DNA of 64,000 bases from Clostridiales bacterium (GTDB taxonomy: Bacteria; Bacillota; Clostridia; Christensenellales; Borkfalkiaceae): positions 1 to 64,000 of the forward strand of contig JAFLVN010000005.1 of the NCBI GenBank assembly GCA_022508285.1, given 5' to 3'. The notes under the pieces were generated by a model. The model worked only from the letters and a program-made list of their open reading frames with translations, was not told where the DNA came from and made no database searches. Shown one piece after another: positions 42,981 to 51,041 of this stretch (position 1 is the first letter of the stretch; every line of letters starts with the position of its first letter). The translations under genes and the position numbers were made by a program.

Positions 42981-43433
42981 TTAGAGATACGCTTTCAGCT
43001 TGGTTTCAAAGCTTTCCTCTACGGCAATCAGGTCGCAGAGGAGTTTTTTTACTTCGGCGTCCATTACGTGCTCGCTCTCCGAAAGGGATGTTTTAAGGCA
43101 GGTTATACCGTTTACAGTGCCCTTTATCATCATTTCTGCGATATGGTTTGCCGAATTGTCTTTTGCTGTATCCATTTTTATTGCCGTCCACATCATAGCC
43201 TTCTTCATGGGATTGGGCTCTTTAAGGTCCAAGTCGTACCTTTTTGCAAGGTTTGCAGCCTCGCCGCAAATTCTTTCGTACTCCTCGTGCTCGCGGATGA
43301 TTTCACCCCTTATGCCGTCGTCCTCGACTTCGGGAAGTATGTCCGAAATAGAGGTTAAGGCAAGCTGTGCGTTGCGGTAAATTTCAGCGAGAATTTCGCT
43401 GTCTTTTTTTATATCTTTTCTGTTTTCTTCCAT
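42981..43433 (-). CDS. Helical-bundle protein of unknown function
   Basis: 150 residues, almost entirely amphipathic helices (EILAEIYRNAQLALTSISDILPE, IIREHEEYERICGEAANLAKRY, NSANHIAEMMIKGTVNGITCLK). A four-helix bundle of ferritin/DUF2383-like size is likely. Metal-binding ExxH pairs are only partly present, so no activity is claimed. GGAG upstream of the ATG. Confidence 0.6.
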   Translation of the reverse strand: MEENRKDIKKDSEILAEIYRNAQLALTSISDILPEVEDDGIRGEIIREHEEYERICGEAANLAKRYDLDLKEPNPMKKAMMWTAIKMDTAKDNSANHIAEMMIKGTVNGITCLKTSLSESEHVMDAEVKKLLCDLIAVEESFETKLKAYL

Positions 43434-43504
43434 AATTAGCGGTCTCCTTAACCATTATTATGGATAATAAGCCGAAATCTATTCGGAAACTCAGACAAAA
43501 ATGC

Positions 43505-43637
43505 TTGACTTATATTGCCTTAATGTGTTAAATTATAATCCGAGCCGCTCGGAACGGGCTTTTTTAAGTGCGCCATGCGCCGCCTAATCCTTTGGATATA
43601 ACGTATCCGGCGAGACTGGTTAGAGGAGGTAAATTTA
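43505..43637 (+). promoter_or_regulatory. Promoter and putative L21 leader upstream of rplU
   Basis: TTGACT (43505-43510) with TTAAAT 17 bp on and TATAAT at 43534-43539, then a structured leader: CCGCTCGGAACGGG hairpin with TTTTTTAAG, GTGCGCCATGCGCC, GGATATAACGTATCC, and GGCGAGACTGG just before AGGAGG. The order resembles the ribosomal protein L21 leader RNA of Firmicutes, which gives autogenous control. Assignment is by memory of that motif. Confidence 0.6.
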
Positions 43638-44012
43638 ATGTACGCTATTTTTGAGAACGGTAGCAAGCAGTACAAGGCGAGCGTAGGCGACGTTGTTAAG
43701 GTTGAAAAGCTCAACGCCGAGGCAGGCGCTAAGGTGGAGTTCCCCGTTATTTTAACGGCTGACGAAAACGGAATTTGCGCAGGCGCCGATGTGGCAAGCT
43801 TAAAGGTTTGCGCCGAAGTGGTTTCTCACGGCAAGGAAAAGAAGATTATCGTCTTCAAGTACAAGGCTAAGAAAAACGAGAGAAAGAAGCAGGGTCACAG
43901 ACAGCCCTACACCATGGTCAAAGTAACGGCTATAGGCGAAGCAAAAGCACCCGCTGCAAAGAAGTCCGCCAAAGCCAAAAAAGCTGAAGCTGCCGAAGCT
44001 GCGGCAGAGTAA
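43638..44012 (+). CDS. rplU: 50S ribosomal protein L21 with Ala/Lys tail
   Basis: 124 residues. L21 core in 1-103 (YAIFENGSKQYKASVGDVV, KKNERKKQGHRQPYTMVKV), then an extra Ala/Lys/Glu-rich tail of about 20 residues (APAAKKSAKAKKAEAAEA). L21 is usually about 101-105 residues. AGGAGG 7 bp before the ATG. Confidence 0.96.
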   Translation: MYAIFENGSKQYKASVGDVVKVEKLNAEAGAKVEFPVILTADENGICAGADVASLKVCAEVVSHGKEKKIIVFKYKAKKNERKKQGHRQPYTMVKVTAIGEAKAPAAKKSAKAKKAEAAEAAAE

Positions 44013-44033
44013 TTTTCAAGGAGGAATAAAATT

Positions 44034-44327
44034 ATGTTATTTTTACGTTTATTCGCCCATAAGAAAGGTACCGGCTCGTCGCACAACGGCAGAGACAGTA
44101 ACGCCAAGCGTTTGGGCATGAAGCGTGCCGACGGTCAGTTTGTGCTTGCGGGAAATATCCTTGTAAGACAGCGCGGCACCAAGTTCAAGCCCGGCAACAA
44201 CGTTGGTTTAGGCAAGGACGACACGCTCTTTGCACTTATCGACGGCGTTGTAAGGTTTGAAAGAGTGGGCAAGGACGGCAAGCAGGTTTCCATTTATCCC
44301 GTTGCTGAAACCAAAGTTGCTGAATAA
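44034..44327 (+). CDS. rpmA: 50S ribosomal protein L27
   Basis: 97 residues. Core [22 protein letters not shown] and [15 protein letters not shown] is normal. The N-terminus is [12 protein letters not shown]: a short hydrophobic extension ending F-A, reminiscent of the Firmicutes leader (MLKLNLQFFA) removed by the protease Prp. Here it is two residues shorter and lacks NLQ. The prp gene usually between rplU and rpmA is missing; only 21 bp separate them. Confidence 0.96.
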   Translation: MLFLRLFAHKKGTGSSHNGRDSNAKRLGMKRADGQFVLAGNILVRQRGTKFKPGNNVGLGKDDTLFALIDGVVRFERVGKDGKQVSIYPVAETKVAE

Positions 44328-44336
44328 TTAAGTAAT

Positions 44337-44365
44337 AAAAGTGCGCTACGTTTAGCGCACTTTTT
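44337..44365 (+). terminator. Terminator of rplU-rpmA
   Basis: AAAAGTGCGCTA/TAGCGCACTTTT with loop CGTT, then T. Confidence 0.92.
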
Positions 44366-44384
44366 ATCATTAAAGGAGTAAACA

Positions 44385-44879
44385 ATGTTACACATCTCCC
44401 CCCTTCAGGATAATTGCCTTGAGCAATTTGAAAAACTTTTTTGCGACTACTATAAGGAGCTCGGGTGCGAGGACGACTGCGAACACCTTTTAAAGGAGTA
44501 CATTATCCCCGACATGCTTGCGGGGCTTATTAAAATAGACGTTTTAAGAAGCGACGGAGTTCTGTCGGGATTCGTCATCTATCAGATTGACGATATCGAT
44601 AACGACTGGAACTTTAAAGAGGGCTGGGCGGATATCAGAGAAATTTACGTTGTCCCCTCCCTCCGCCGTTCGGGCGCGGGCACACTCCTACTTTACACCG
44701 CCGAAATGAAGTTGAGAGAGGCTGGTGCAAAAAGAAGCTACGCCCTGCCAGCCGAGGGCTCCGTGCCTTTCTTTGAAGCCTGCCGCTACAAAGCGACGGA
44801 CGAATATAACCCCGACCTCGACTGCAAGGTGTTTGTAAAAACCGACATTAATAATACTTGCGGCAAGCATTCTGCTTGA
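44385..44879 (+). CDS. GNAT-family N-acetyltransferase
   Basis: 164 residues. The acetyl-CoA motif region is REIYVVPSLRRSGAGTLLLYTA (V..R.xGxG type), followed by YALPAEGSVPFFEACRYKAT. The substrate is unknown. AAAGGAG before the ATG; a hairpin terminator lies at 44951-44977. Confidence 0.88.
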   Translation: MLHISPLQDNCLEQFEKLFCDYYKELGCEDDCEHLLKEYIIPDMLAGLIKIDVLRSDGVLSGFVIYQIDDIDNDWNFKEGWADIREIYVVPSLRRSGAGTLLLYTAEMKLREAGAKRSYALPAEGSVPFFEACRYKATDEYNPDLDCKVFVKTDINNTCGKHSA

Positions 44880-44950
44880 CCATAGTTTCTTAATTGTTTT
44901 TCCGTGAATCTATAAGATCACAAATCAACATCAATTAAATATGTATTGAG

Positions 44951-44977
44951 AAAACCGCCGCAAATGCGGCGGTTTTT
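44951..44977. terminator. Terminator after the GNAT gene
   Basis: AAAACCGCCGCA/TGCGGCGGTTTT stem with a tiny AA loop, then T-run. Confidence 0.88.
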
Positions 44978-45045
44978 ATGTTTGATTAGAGTTTTGTAAG
45001 TCAAGCTGTTTAGTAATTAAGATACCCGGCTGCGGAGTCACTCCG

Positions 45046-46182
45046 CTATGCGGCGACGGGGGCTTTTTTGCCCCTTCTATGCTCCTTTTTAATTTCCTTT
45101 TCGAGCTCGGCGCAAGCCTCTTTGAGCTCCTCGGGCGTTTCGGCAATCTCTATGCCGTCGAGAATGTTCTGAAGCTTGTATTCGTCGTTCATATACTTTA
45201 TAGTCTGGAAGCCTATTACCGTCGTCAGCGTGCCGTTGGTAAGTCCCTGCACGGAGCTATCCACGAGCGCAGCTATAGCCGAGCCCAAAAGGGGTATTCC
45301 CCTTACCGCTTCGCCCATTGTTTTTACCACGCCGTTGCCTATCTGCATACTGCCCAGCCCGTAGGCTATCAGGGCGTTCTGGATTACCCGAATAAAAATT
45401 TTAACGAGCTTTGAATCCGACGGGCGGAAGCCGTACAAAAATACCAAATCTTTTATAAGCTGCATATTTACGAGCACTACAAGCGCCGAGTCCACCGTGG
45501 AGGTCTGCGACAGCGCCGAGTACATAGCGGACTTTAAAGAGCTCTTAAATATGAGCTGTTTAGCCGACCTTTTAACCGAACCCGTGTACAGCGAGGTGAG
45601 GTTCATTTTAACCCCCTCCTCGTCGCCCGAGTGCAGAGATATGGCAAGCTTTCCAACCGTTTCCGAATCGTACCAGCCCACTCCGTCCACCTTTGCCGTG
45701 AGATCGATAATCTTTTTAGCGATATTGTGGCGGAGCTTTTTATTGTGCCGCTTTGCCTTGCTTGCCGTATAGGCGTTTACGTTGGTCACGAAATACCCAG
45801 TCTTTAAAATTTTTATAAGGGGCACTATAAACACGAATATGTATATTAAAAGACTGACCGCGCCCACGCCGTAGCCGATATATTCGTTGATTTCGTACAC
45901 TTTGAGGAATACCGACACCAATACGAACAGAAGGAATACACCGATTAACCCTGCCGCAAACCACAGAATAAATTTTGCACCCCGAACGTTTTCACGCTTT
46001 ACGTAACGCTGTTCGTATTCGTATATTGTCATTTTGGAGGGGTCGACTTTCTTTTTGCCCTTTTTATCATCCTCGGCATTACGTGATGCGATTATGCGGG
46101 CGTTAATCTCCTGCTGAACCGCCGCCTGATGGGCAACCTGTTCAACAGTCTTGCCATTTTTACCTTTTACTTTTTCAGCCAT
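45046..46182 (-). CDS. DUF697-like membrane protein
   Basis: 378 residues. A charged N-terminal tail of about 70 residues and two membrane helices (about 70-92 and 103-125) are followed by a domain with IPLLGSAIAALVDSSVQGLTNGTLTTVIG, the Gly-rich membrane-associated hairpin of DUF697/YcjF-like proteins, and a Lys/Glu tail. In relatives this domain often accompanies a GTPase; none is present here. Function unknown. GGAG upstream of the ATG. Confidence 0.5.
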   Translation of the reverse strand: MAEKVKGKNGKTVEQVAHQAAVQQEINARIIASRNAEDDKKGKKKVDPSKMTIYEYEQRYVKRENVRGAKFILWFAAGLIGVFLLFVLVSVFLKVYEINEYIGYGVGAVSLLIYIFVFIVPLIKILKTGYFVTNVNAYTASKAKRHNKKLRHNIAKKIIDLTAKVDGVGWYDSETVGKLAISLHSGDEEGVKMNLTSLYTGSVKRSAKQLIFKSSLKSAMYSALSQTSTVDSALVVLVNMQLIKDLVFLYGFRPSDSKLVKIFIRVIQNALIAYGLGSMQIGNGVVKTMGEAVRGIPLLGSAIAALVDSSVQGLTNGTLTTVIGFQTIKYMNDEYKLQNILDGIEIAETPEELKEACAELEKEIKKEHRRGKKAPVAA

Positions 46183-46280
46183 AACTTTCTCCGTAAGTTC
46201 AAATGGATTAAATTATATTTCAATATATATTATACACCATAAATCACCGTTTGTAAAGCGCCGAAATTTTGGCAAAATAT

Positions 46281-46313
46281 AACGTGCGGGCAATGATACA
46301 TTGCCCGCACGTT
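46281..46313 (-). terminator. Terminator of the small-gene pair
   Basis: AACGTGCGGGCAATG / CATTGCCCGCACGTT, 15-bp stem with an ATA loop, then TATATTTT on the minus strand; it begins inside the stop codon of the preceding gene. Confidence 0.85.
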
Positions 46314-46458
46314 AATCTTTTTTTACCTTTTTTTGTAGCTCTTTTAAAAACTCTTTATCGCCTTCGGTGTACACTGACTTTTTATCTCGCTCAATCGCTT
46401 CCAAAAACCGTTTTTTAAACGATTTTTTACGGCGGCGGGCGCATTTTTTTATACACAC
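46312..46458 (-). CDS. 48-residue basic protein, unknown
   Basis: GTG start at 46458 follows the previous gene's TGA without a gap, and GGAGGAG lies 6 bp upstream inside that gene. The protein is strongly basic (KKCARRRKKSFKKRF) with a helical EFLKELQKKVKK end, and two early cysteines. The tight coupling, good ribosome site and terminator directly at its stop argue that it is real. No family recognised; a nucleic-acid-binding role is possible from charge alone. Confidence 0.6.
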   Translation of the reverse strand: MCIKKCARRRKKSFKKRFLEAIERDKKSVYTEGDKEFLKELQKKVKKD

Positions 46459-46626
46459 TCAACACTCCTCCGCTTTGAGTATAAATTTTTGTCCGTTGTA
46501 GAAATTAAACATTATAGAATGACTATCGGACGCGATTTCGCACTCAAAGTAATCGGGCAAAAGAATTTTAACTTCGTCAATCAAATCGCTTATAGCGATT
46601 TTTTCTTTTTCGGCAGTACCTTGCAT
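46459..46626 (-). CDS. 55-residue acidic protein, unknown
   Basis: Starts at ATG 46626 with AAGGAGG 6-7 bp upstream. Sequence features are DLIDEVKILLPDYFECEIAS and MFNFYNGQKFIL, a helix then strands. First gene of a two-gene unit with the basic protein below it, driven by TTGCGA-17 bp-TATAAT (46706-46678) and divergent from a tandem-HTH regulator. Similar short acidic proteins occur on mobile elements, but no family can be named. Confidence 0.65.
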   Translation of the reverse strand: MQGTAEKEKIAISDLIDEVKILLPDYFECEIASDSHSIMFNFYNGQKFILKAEEC

Positions 46627-46684
46627 ATAGACCTCCTTTGTAAATTTCACTTTGGTGCGCATCCTTTGTGTAATTATATTATAC

Positions 46685-46728
46685 CAGCGAAATCTGTATT
46701 TCGCAAGGAAAAAATACAGTTTTCGCTG
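46685..46728. promoter_or_regulatory. 44-bp inverted repeat in the divergent promoter region
   Basis: Arms 46685-46701 and 46712-46728 match at 16 of 17 positions: CAGCGAAA-T-CTGTATTT against AAATACAG-T-TTTCGCTG, with a 10-base spacer. It covers the -35/spacer of the small-gene promoter and is upstream of the XRE gene. It is a likely operator for that regulator. Confidence 0.75.
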
Positions 46729-46760
46729 ATAATAATTTGTGGTAAAAGGTCTATTATTGT

Positions 46761-47201
46761 ATGAATTTGTCGAATTTCTCAAAAAGGCTTGACGAACTGA
46801 TAAAAGAGCATTATAAGACAATAACTCAATTCAGTTTGGAAATAAGTTGCAGTGAGGCAACTGTCAGCAGATATATTCAAGGCAAGTCTTACCCTACTGT
46901 TGATATAGCAGTCCGTATGGCTGATTATTTTAATTGTTCGGTAGATTTTCTGTTGGGTATTAAAGACGAAGAATTTGAAAAATTTGAATTTAAACCCTGT
47001 CCGCCCTTTGGTGAACGCTTTGTTGAGGTCTGCAAAGAAAAGCAAATTTCACGATATAAGTTACAACAATTAACAGAAATACCCGAATCTGTTATGCGGT
47101 ATTGGGTAAGGGGTAAAACTAAGCCGTCCATTGTTAACATTGTAAAAATAGCAGAAAAACTGAAAGTTTCCGTTGACTATCTGTTAGGCAGAGAAAAATA
47201 A
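46761..47201 (+). CDS. XRE-family regulator with two tandem HTH domains
   Basis: 146 residues. HTH 1 at 5-60 (FSLEISCSEATVSRYIQGKSYPT) and HTH 2 at 85-140 (YKLQQLTEIPESVMRYWVRGKTKPS), each followed by the same VDFLLGI / VDYLLGR ending, so this is an internal duplication. A two-headed repressor fits the long inverted repeat upstream. AAAAGG lies 11 bp before the ATG. It is divergent from the two small genes it likely controls. Confidence 0.85.
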   Translation: MNLSNFSKRLDELIKEHYKTITQFSLEISCSEATVSRYIQGKSYPTVDIAVRMADYFNCSVDFLLGIKDEEFEKFEFKPCPPFGERFVEVCKEKQISRYKLQQLTEIPESVMRYWVRGKTKPSIVNIVKIAEKLKVSVDYLLGREK

Positions 47202-47214
47202 GATATACGTTAAA

Positions 47215-47247
47215 CCCGCCGAGGCGAATGCCTCGGCGGGTTATTTT
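47215..47247 (+). terminator. Terminator of the tandem-HTH gene
   Basis: CCCGCCGAGGC/GCCTCGGCGGG with loop GAAT, then TTATTTT. Confidence 0.9.
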
Positions 47248-47280
47248 ATAATTTTAACCTTATTATAAGCTCGGTCTATG

Positions 47281-47400
47281 CAACCGCAGAGAAGCAAGCA
47301 AGACAAGGCGAACGAGTACCACCGCAGGGAGCGTACTATGGCGTACGTGACCAAGGCGGCACGGAGTTCAACACAGTATTGCGCCGCTTATATGCGGTTG
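47281..47400 (+). repeat. Structured dispersed element, copy F
   Basis: 120 bp. P1 CAACCGCA/TGCGGTTG, P2 AAGC/GCTT, P2b GCAA/TTGC, GACAAGGC, P3 GAAC/GTTC, P4 CGTAC/GTACG, AACACAGTAT. It ends 8 bp from the hydA stop codon, between convergent genes. Confidence 0.88.
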
Positions 47401-47408
47401 GCGTGAGC

Positions 47409-49124
47409 TTAATACTTGTCTCTCTGATTATAGTGCGTATGCAGAAACTCATGCGACTTATGAGATAAAGGCTGACCGAAGAACTCTTTATACAGCATTT
47501 CTACTGCGGGAGTTTCGTGCGAGCAACGGTTGTCTCTCTTCTTGTCGCAGTTGTAGAGCGCCTTTGCACGGACTGCCTTTAAGTCGGTAGTGTTGCGGAT
47601 ATCGTCTGCAACGTAGGGCTGACCGCCGCCGTTGATACAGCCGCCGGGGCAAGCCATAACTTCTACAAAGGTGTAGTTCTTTTTGCCGCTCTTAATCTGC
47701 TCGAGTACCGTGCGTGCGTTGCCGAGTCCGTGAGCTACGGCTACCTTTACGGTTTGACCGCCTACGGTGTACTCAGCTTCCTTAACGCCCTTGGTGCCGC
47801 GGACTTTTTTGAACTCTATGGGAGCGCCCTCGCCGCCGAGCATGTGTGCCGCCGTACGGAGAGCCGCTTCCATAACGCCGCCCGTTGCGCCGAAGATTGC
47901 GCCTGCGCCGCTGGCGTTACCGAAGGGAGCGTCGTATGCGGAGTCTGCAAGGTTAGCGAAGTCGATGCCGGCTTCCTTAATCATCTTGGCAAGCTCACGG
48001 GTGGTGAGAGCCGCATCCGTGTAGTGACCGAGCTCATCGCGAGCAATTTCAAACTTCTTTGCCGTGCAGGGGATAACCGAAACAACGTAAAGATTTTCGG
48101 GCTTGATGTTCTGCTTCTGGCAGTAATACGTTTTAAGCAGAGCTGAGAACATTTCCTGAGGGGACTTGCAGGTTGAGAGGTTGGGAAGGAATTCGGGATA
48201 GTAGTGCTCCGCAAATTTTACCCAGCCGGGGCAGCAGCTTGTGAACATAGGAGTTTTGCCGCCCTTCATAAGTCTTTGAAGGAGCTCGTTTGCCTCTTCC
48301 ATAATGGTGAGGTCGGCGGTGATATCCATGTCGAAGCACTGAACGTTGCCGAGCTGCTTGATTGCCGAAATCATTTTGCCCTCTACGTTGGTACCTGCGG
48401 GCATACCGAACGCCTCGCCAAGGGTAGCCTTGATTGAGGGAGCGGTGAAGAATACAACCTGCTTTTCGGGGTTCTGGATTGCTTCCCAAACGTGTGCGGT
48501 TGCGCTCTTTTCATAGAGTGCGCCTACGGGGCAGGCAACTACGCACTGTCCGCAGTTGATGCAGGAAGTCTCTGCAAGCGACTTATCGAAAGGTGAACCG
48601 ATTACTTTTGCGTAACCTCTGTTCTTGGGTCCTATTACGCCTACGGTCTGCTTAGCGCAAGCGGCTACGCAGCGGGTGCACATTACGCACTTTGAGTTAT
48701 CGCGTACAACCGAGGGCGAAAGGTCGTCAATGCAGCCGTCGCCTTCGTCGGTGCCGAAATAATCCTCTTCTGCGTTGTATTCGAGTGCAAGCTTCTGAAG
48801 TTCGCAGTTTGTGGAGCGAACGCAGCTCAAGCACTTCTTTTTATGAGTGGAAAGAATAAGTTCGATAGTAGTCTTTCTGGACTTTCTTACCTTGGGGGTG
48901 TTGGTCTGCACTTCCATGCCCTCGGTTACGGGGTATACGCATGCGGCAACGAGACCTCTTGCGCCCGTAGCCTCTACAAGGCACATACGGCAAGAACCTA
49001 CGCACTGTACGTCCTTAAGGTAGCACAGCGTGGGAATATTTATGTTGGCAAGACGTGCCGCATCAAGAATTGTGGAACCTTCGGGTACGCTTACCTGAAT
49101 ACCGTTTATTTTAAGATTTATCAT
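47409..49124 (-). CDS. hydA: [FeFe] hydrogenase catalytic subunit HydA
   Basis: 571 residues. N-terminal 2Fe-2S plant-ferredoxin domain (CYLKDVQCVGSCRMCLVEA), a His-Cys3 type segment (HKKKCLSCVRSTNC), two [4Fe-4S] sites (CVMCTRCVAAC, CINCGQCVVACPVGA), and the three H-cluster motifs: TSCCPGWVKFAE, VIPCTAKKFE, EVMACPGGCINGGGQP. It makes H2 in the electron-bifurcating complex with HydB and HydC, consuming reduced ferredoxin and NADH together. It is the last gene of hydCBA. Confidence 0.97.
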   Translation of the reverse strand: MINLKINGIQVSVPEGSTILDAARLANINIPTLCYLKDVQCVGSCRMCLVEATGARGLVAACVYPVTEGMEVQTNTPKVRKSRKTTIELILSTHKKKCLSCVRSTNCELQKLALEYNAEEDYFGTDEGDGCIDDLSPSVVRDNSKCVMCTRCVAACAKQTVGVIGPKNRGYAKVIGSPFDKSLAETSCINCGQCVVACPVGALYEKSATAHVWEAIQNPEKQVVFFTAPSIKATLGEAFGMPAGTNVEGKMISAIKQLGNVQCFDMDITADLTIMEEANELLQRLMKGGKTPMFTSCCPGWVKFAEHYYPEFLPNLSTCKSPQEMFSALLKTYYCQKQNIKPENLYVVSVIPCTAKKFEIARDELGHYTDAALTTRELAKMIKEAGIDFANLADSAYDAPFGNASGAGAIFGATGGVMEAALRTAAHMLGGEGAPIEFKKVRGTKGVKEAEYTVGGQTVKVAVAHGLGNARTVLEQIKSGKKNYTFVEVMACPGGCINGGGQPYVADDIRNTTDLKAVRAKALYNCDKKRDNRCSHETPAVEMLYKEFFGQPLSHKSHEFLHTHYNQRDKY

Positions 49125-49135
49125 TATTCGTTACC

Positions 49136-51028
49136 TCACTTCTTGGAAATTGCGCCGAACTTGCAGTTTTCGATACACTGTCCGCACTTGATGCACTTCG
49201 AAGTATCTATAACGTGCGCCTCTTTTACAGTGCCGGTGATTGCGCCTACGGGGCACTTTCTTGAGCACAGGGTGCAGCCCTTGCACTTTTCGGGGTCGAT
49301 ATAGTAGCTTAACAGCGACTTGCAGACGCCCGCAGGGCACTTTTTATCGTTGACGTGCGCCTCGTATTCGTTCATGAAGTGCTCGATCGTCGAAAGTACG
49401 GGGTTGGGTGCAGACTGTCCGAGCGCGCAGAGCGAAGAGCTCTTCATGTGCTGAGCGATCTCCTTGATTTTAACAAGGTCTTCGGGAGTGCCCTTGCCCT
49501 CGGTAATCTTTGTAAGGATTTCCAACATTCTCTTCGTGCCTATTCTGCAGGGAGTGCACTTGCCGCAGCTCTCGTCTGCCGTGAACTCAAGATAGAACTT
49601 GGCGATATCCACCATGCAGGTGTCTTCGTCCATAACGATAAGACCGCCCGAGCCCATCATCGAACCGATTGAAACGAGGTTATCGAAATCCATTTCGATA
49701 TCGATATATTTAGCGGGGATGCAGCCGCCCGAAGGACCGCCCGTCTGAGCTGCCTTGAACTTTTTGCCGCCGGGGATGCCGCCGCCGATATCGTTGATAA
49801 TTGTGCCGAGCTTGGTGCCCATGGGAACTTCCACGAGTCCGACGTTTGTAATCTTACCGCCGACTGCGAATACCTTTGTACCCTTGCTCTTTTCAGTACC
49901 GATAGACGAGAACCACTTGCTACCCTTCATAATTATAGGGTTGATATTTGCCCACGTTTCAACGTTGTTTAAAATAGTGGGTTTCTCGAAGAGACCCTTA
50001 ACGGCAGGGAAAGGAGGACGGGGACGGGGCTCGCCGCGCTTGCCTTCGATGGAAGCCATAAGAGCGGTTTCCTCGCCGCAGACGAATGCGCCTGCGCCCA
50101 AACGAAGGTCAAGGTCGAAGTCGAATCCGCTTCCCAGAATATTTTTGCCGAGCAAGCCGTACTTGCGTGCCTGCTTTATAGCTATTTTAAGTCTTTCAAC
50201 TGCGATAGGATACTCTGCACGAACGTATATGTAACCCTGGTGAGCGCCGATTGCATAACCTGCAATGGTCATTGCTTCGATTACGCAGTGAGGGTCGCCC
50301 TCGAGTACGGAACGGTCCATGAATGCGCCGGGGTCGCCCTCGTCGGCGTTGCAGCAAACATACTTGATATCGCCCTTGGAAGCTTTTGCAAACTGCCACT
50401 TTCTACCGGTGGGGAAGCCTGCGCCGCCACGACCACGGAGTCCCGAAGCGAGAACTTCGTTTATAACGTCGTCGGGAGTCATTTCGGTGAGGACTTTTGC
50501 AAGCGCCGAATAGTCGCCGGCAGCGATTGCCTCGTTGATATCCTCGGCAGCGATAACGCCGCAGTTGCGGAGAGCTATTCTGAGCTGGTGCTTATAGAAA
50601 GGAATTTCCGCAAAGGGGATAACCGAGCCGTCTGCATGTACGGTTTCGGCGTAAAGGAGTTCCTTTACGATTTCGCCGCCCTTTACAAGGTGCTTTTCGG
50701 CAACCGTTTTAGCGTGCTCGGGGGTCATCTGCGAATAGAACACACCCTCGGGATAAACTATCATTATGGGGCCGAGAGCGCAGAGGCCGAAGCAGCCCGT
50801 TTTAACGATGAGAACGTCGTCGATTCCGAGCTGTTTGAAGCTCTTTTCAAGCTGCTCGATTATTTCGAGCGAGTGCGAAGAAGTACAACCCGTACCGCCG
50901 CACACAAGCACCTGCTTTCTGTAGCCGGTGTTCCCCGCAAGTTTTTCTGCCTGTTCGCGCACGATGCGGCGAACGTTTATAAGGTCCGCTTTTTCAGCGG
51001 CAATTTTCTTTAACTGTTCACAAGTCAT
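49136..51028 (-). CDS. hydB: Electron-bifurcating hydrogenase subunit HydB (NuoF-like)
   Basis: 630 residues. N-terminal 2Fe-2S thioredoxin-like domain (VLVCGGTGCTSSHSLE), NuoF core with NADH/FMN sites (GRGGAGFPTGRKWQFA, CNADEGDPGAFMDRS, GAGAYVCGEE-like GAGAFVCGEETAL), NuoF cluster ESCGKCTPCRIGT, and a C-terminal 2[4Fe-4S] domain (CKGCTLCSRKCPVGA, CIKCGQCIENCKFGA). It is the NADH-oxidising FMN subunit and presumed bifurcation site. Confidence 0.97.
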   Translation of the reverse strand: MTCEQLKKIAAEKADLINVRRIVREQAEKLAGNTGYRKQVLVCGGTGCTSSHSLEIIEQLEKSFKQLGIDDVLIVKTGCFGLCALGPIMIVYPEGVFYSQMTPEHAKTVAEKHLVKGGEIVKELLYAETVHADGSVIPFAEIPFYKHQLRIALRNCGVIAAEDINEAIAAGDYSALAKVLTEMTPDDVINEVLASGLRGRGGAGFPTGRKWQFAKASKGDIKYVCCNADEGDPGAFMDRSVLEGDPHCVIEAMTIAGYAIGAHQGYIYVRAEYPIAVERLKIAIKQARKYGLLGKNILGSGFDFDLDLRLGAGAFVCGEETALMASIEGKRGEPRPRPPFPAVKGLFEKPTILNNVETWANINPIIMKGSKWFSSIGTEKSKGTKVFAVGGKITNVGLVEVPMGTKLGTIINDIGGGIPGGKKFKAAQTGGPSGGCIPAKYIDIEMDFDNLVSIGSMMGSGGLIVMDEDTCMVDIAKFYLEFTADESCGKCTPCRIGTKRMLEILTKITEGKGTPEDLVKIKEIAQHMKSSSLCALGQSAPNPVLSTIEHFMNEYEAHVNDKKCPAGVCKSLLSYYIDPEKCKGCTLCSRKCPVGAITGTVKEAHVIDTSKCIKCGQCIENCKFGAISKK

Positions 51029-51041
51029 TTTTCTTTCCCCC

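Noticed and set aside
10272-47400. Elements A-F as a riboswitch family
   Set aside because: Orientation relative to neighbouring genes is inconsistent: B and C are sense leaders, A and D antisense, and E and F lie between convergent genes. A ligand-sensing leader would always be sense.
46312-47400. Retron or DGR linked to element F and the XRE cassette
   Set aside because: No reverse transcriptase is encoded anywhere in the window.
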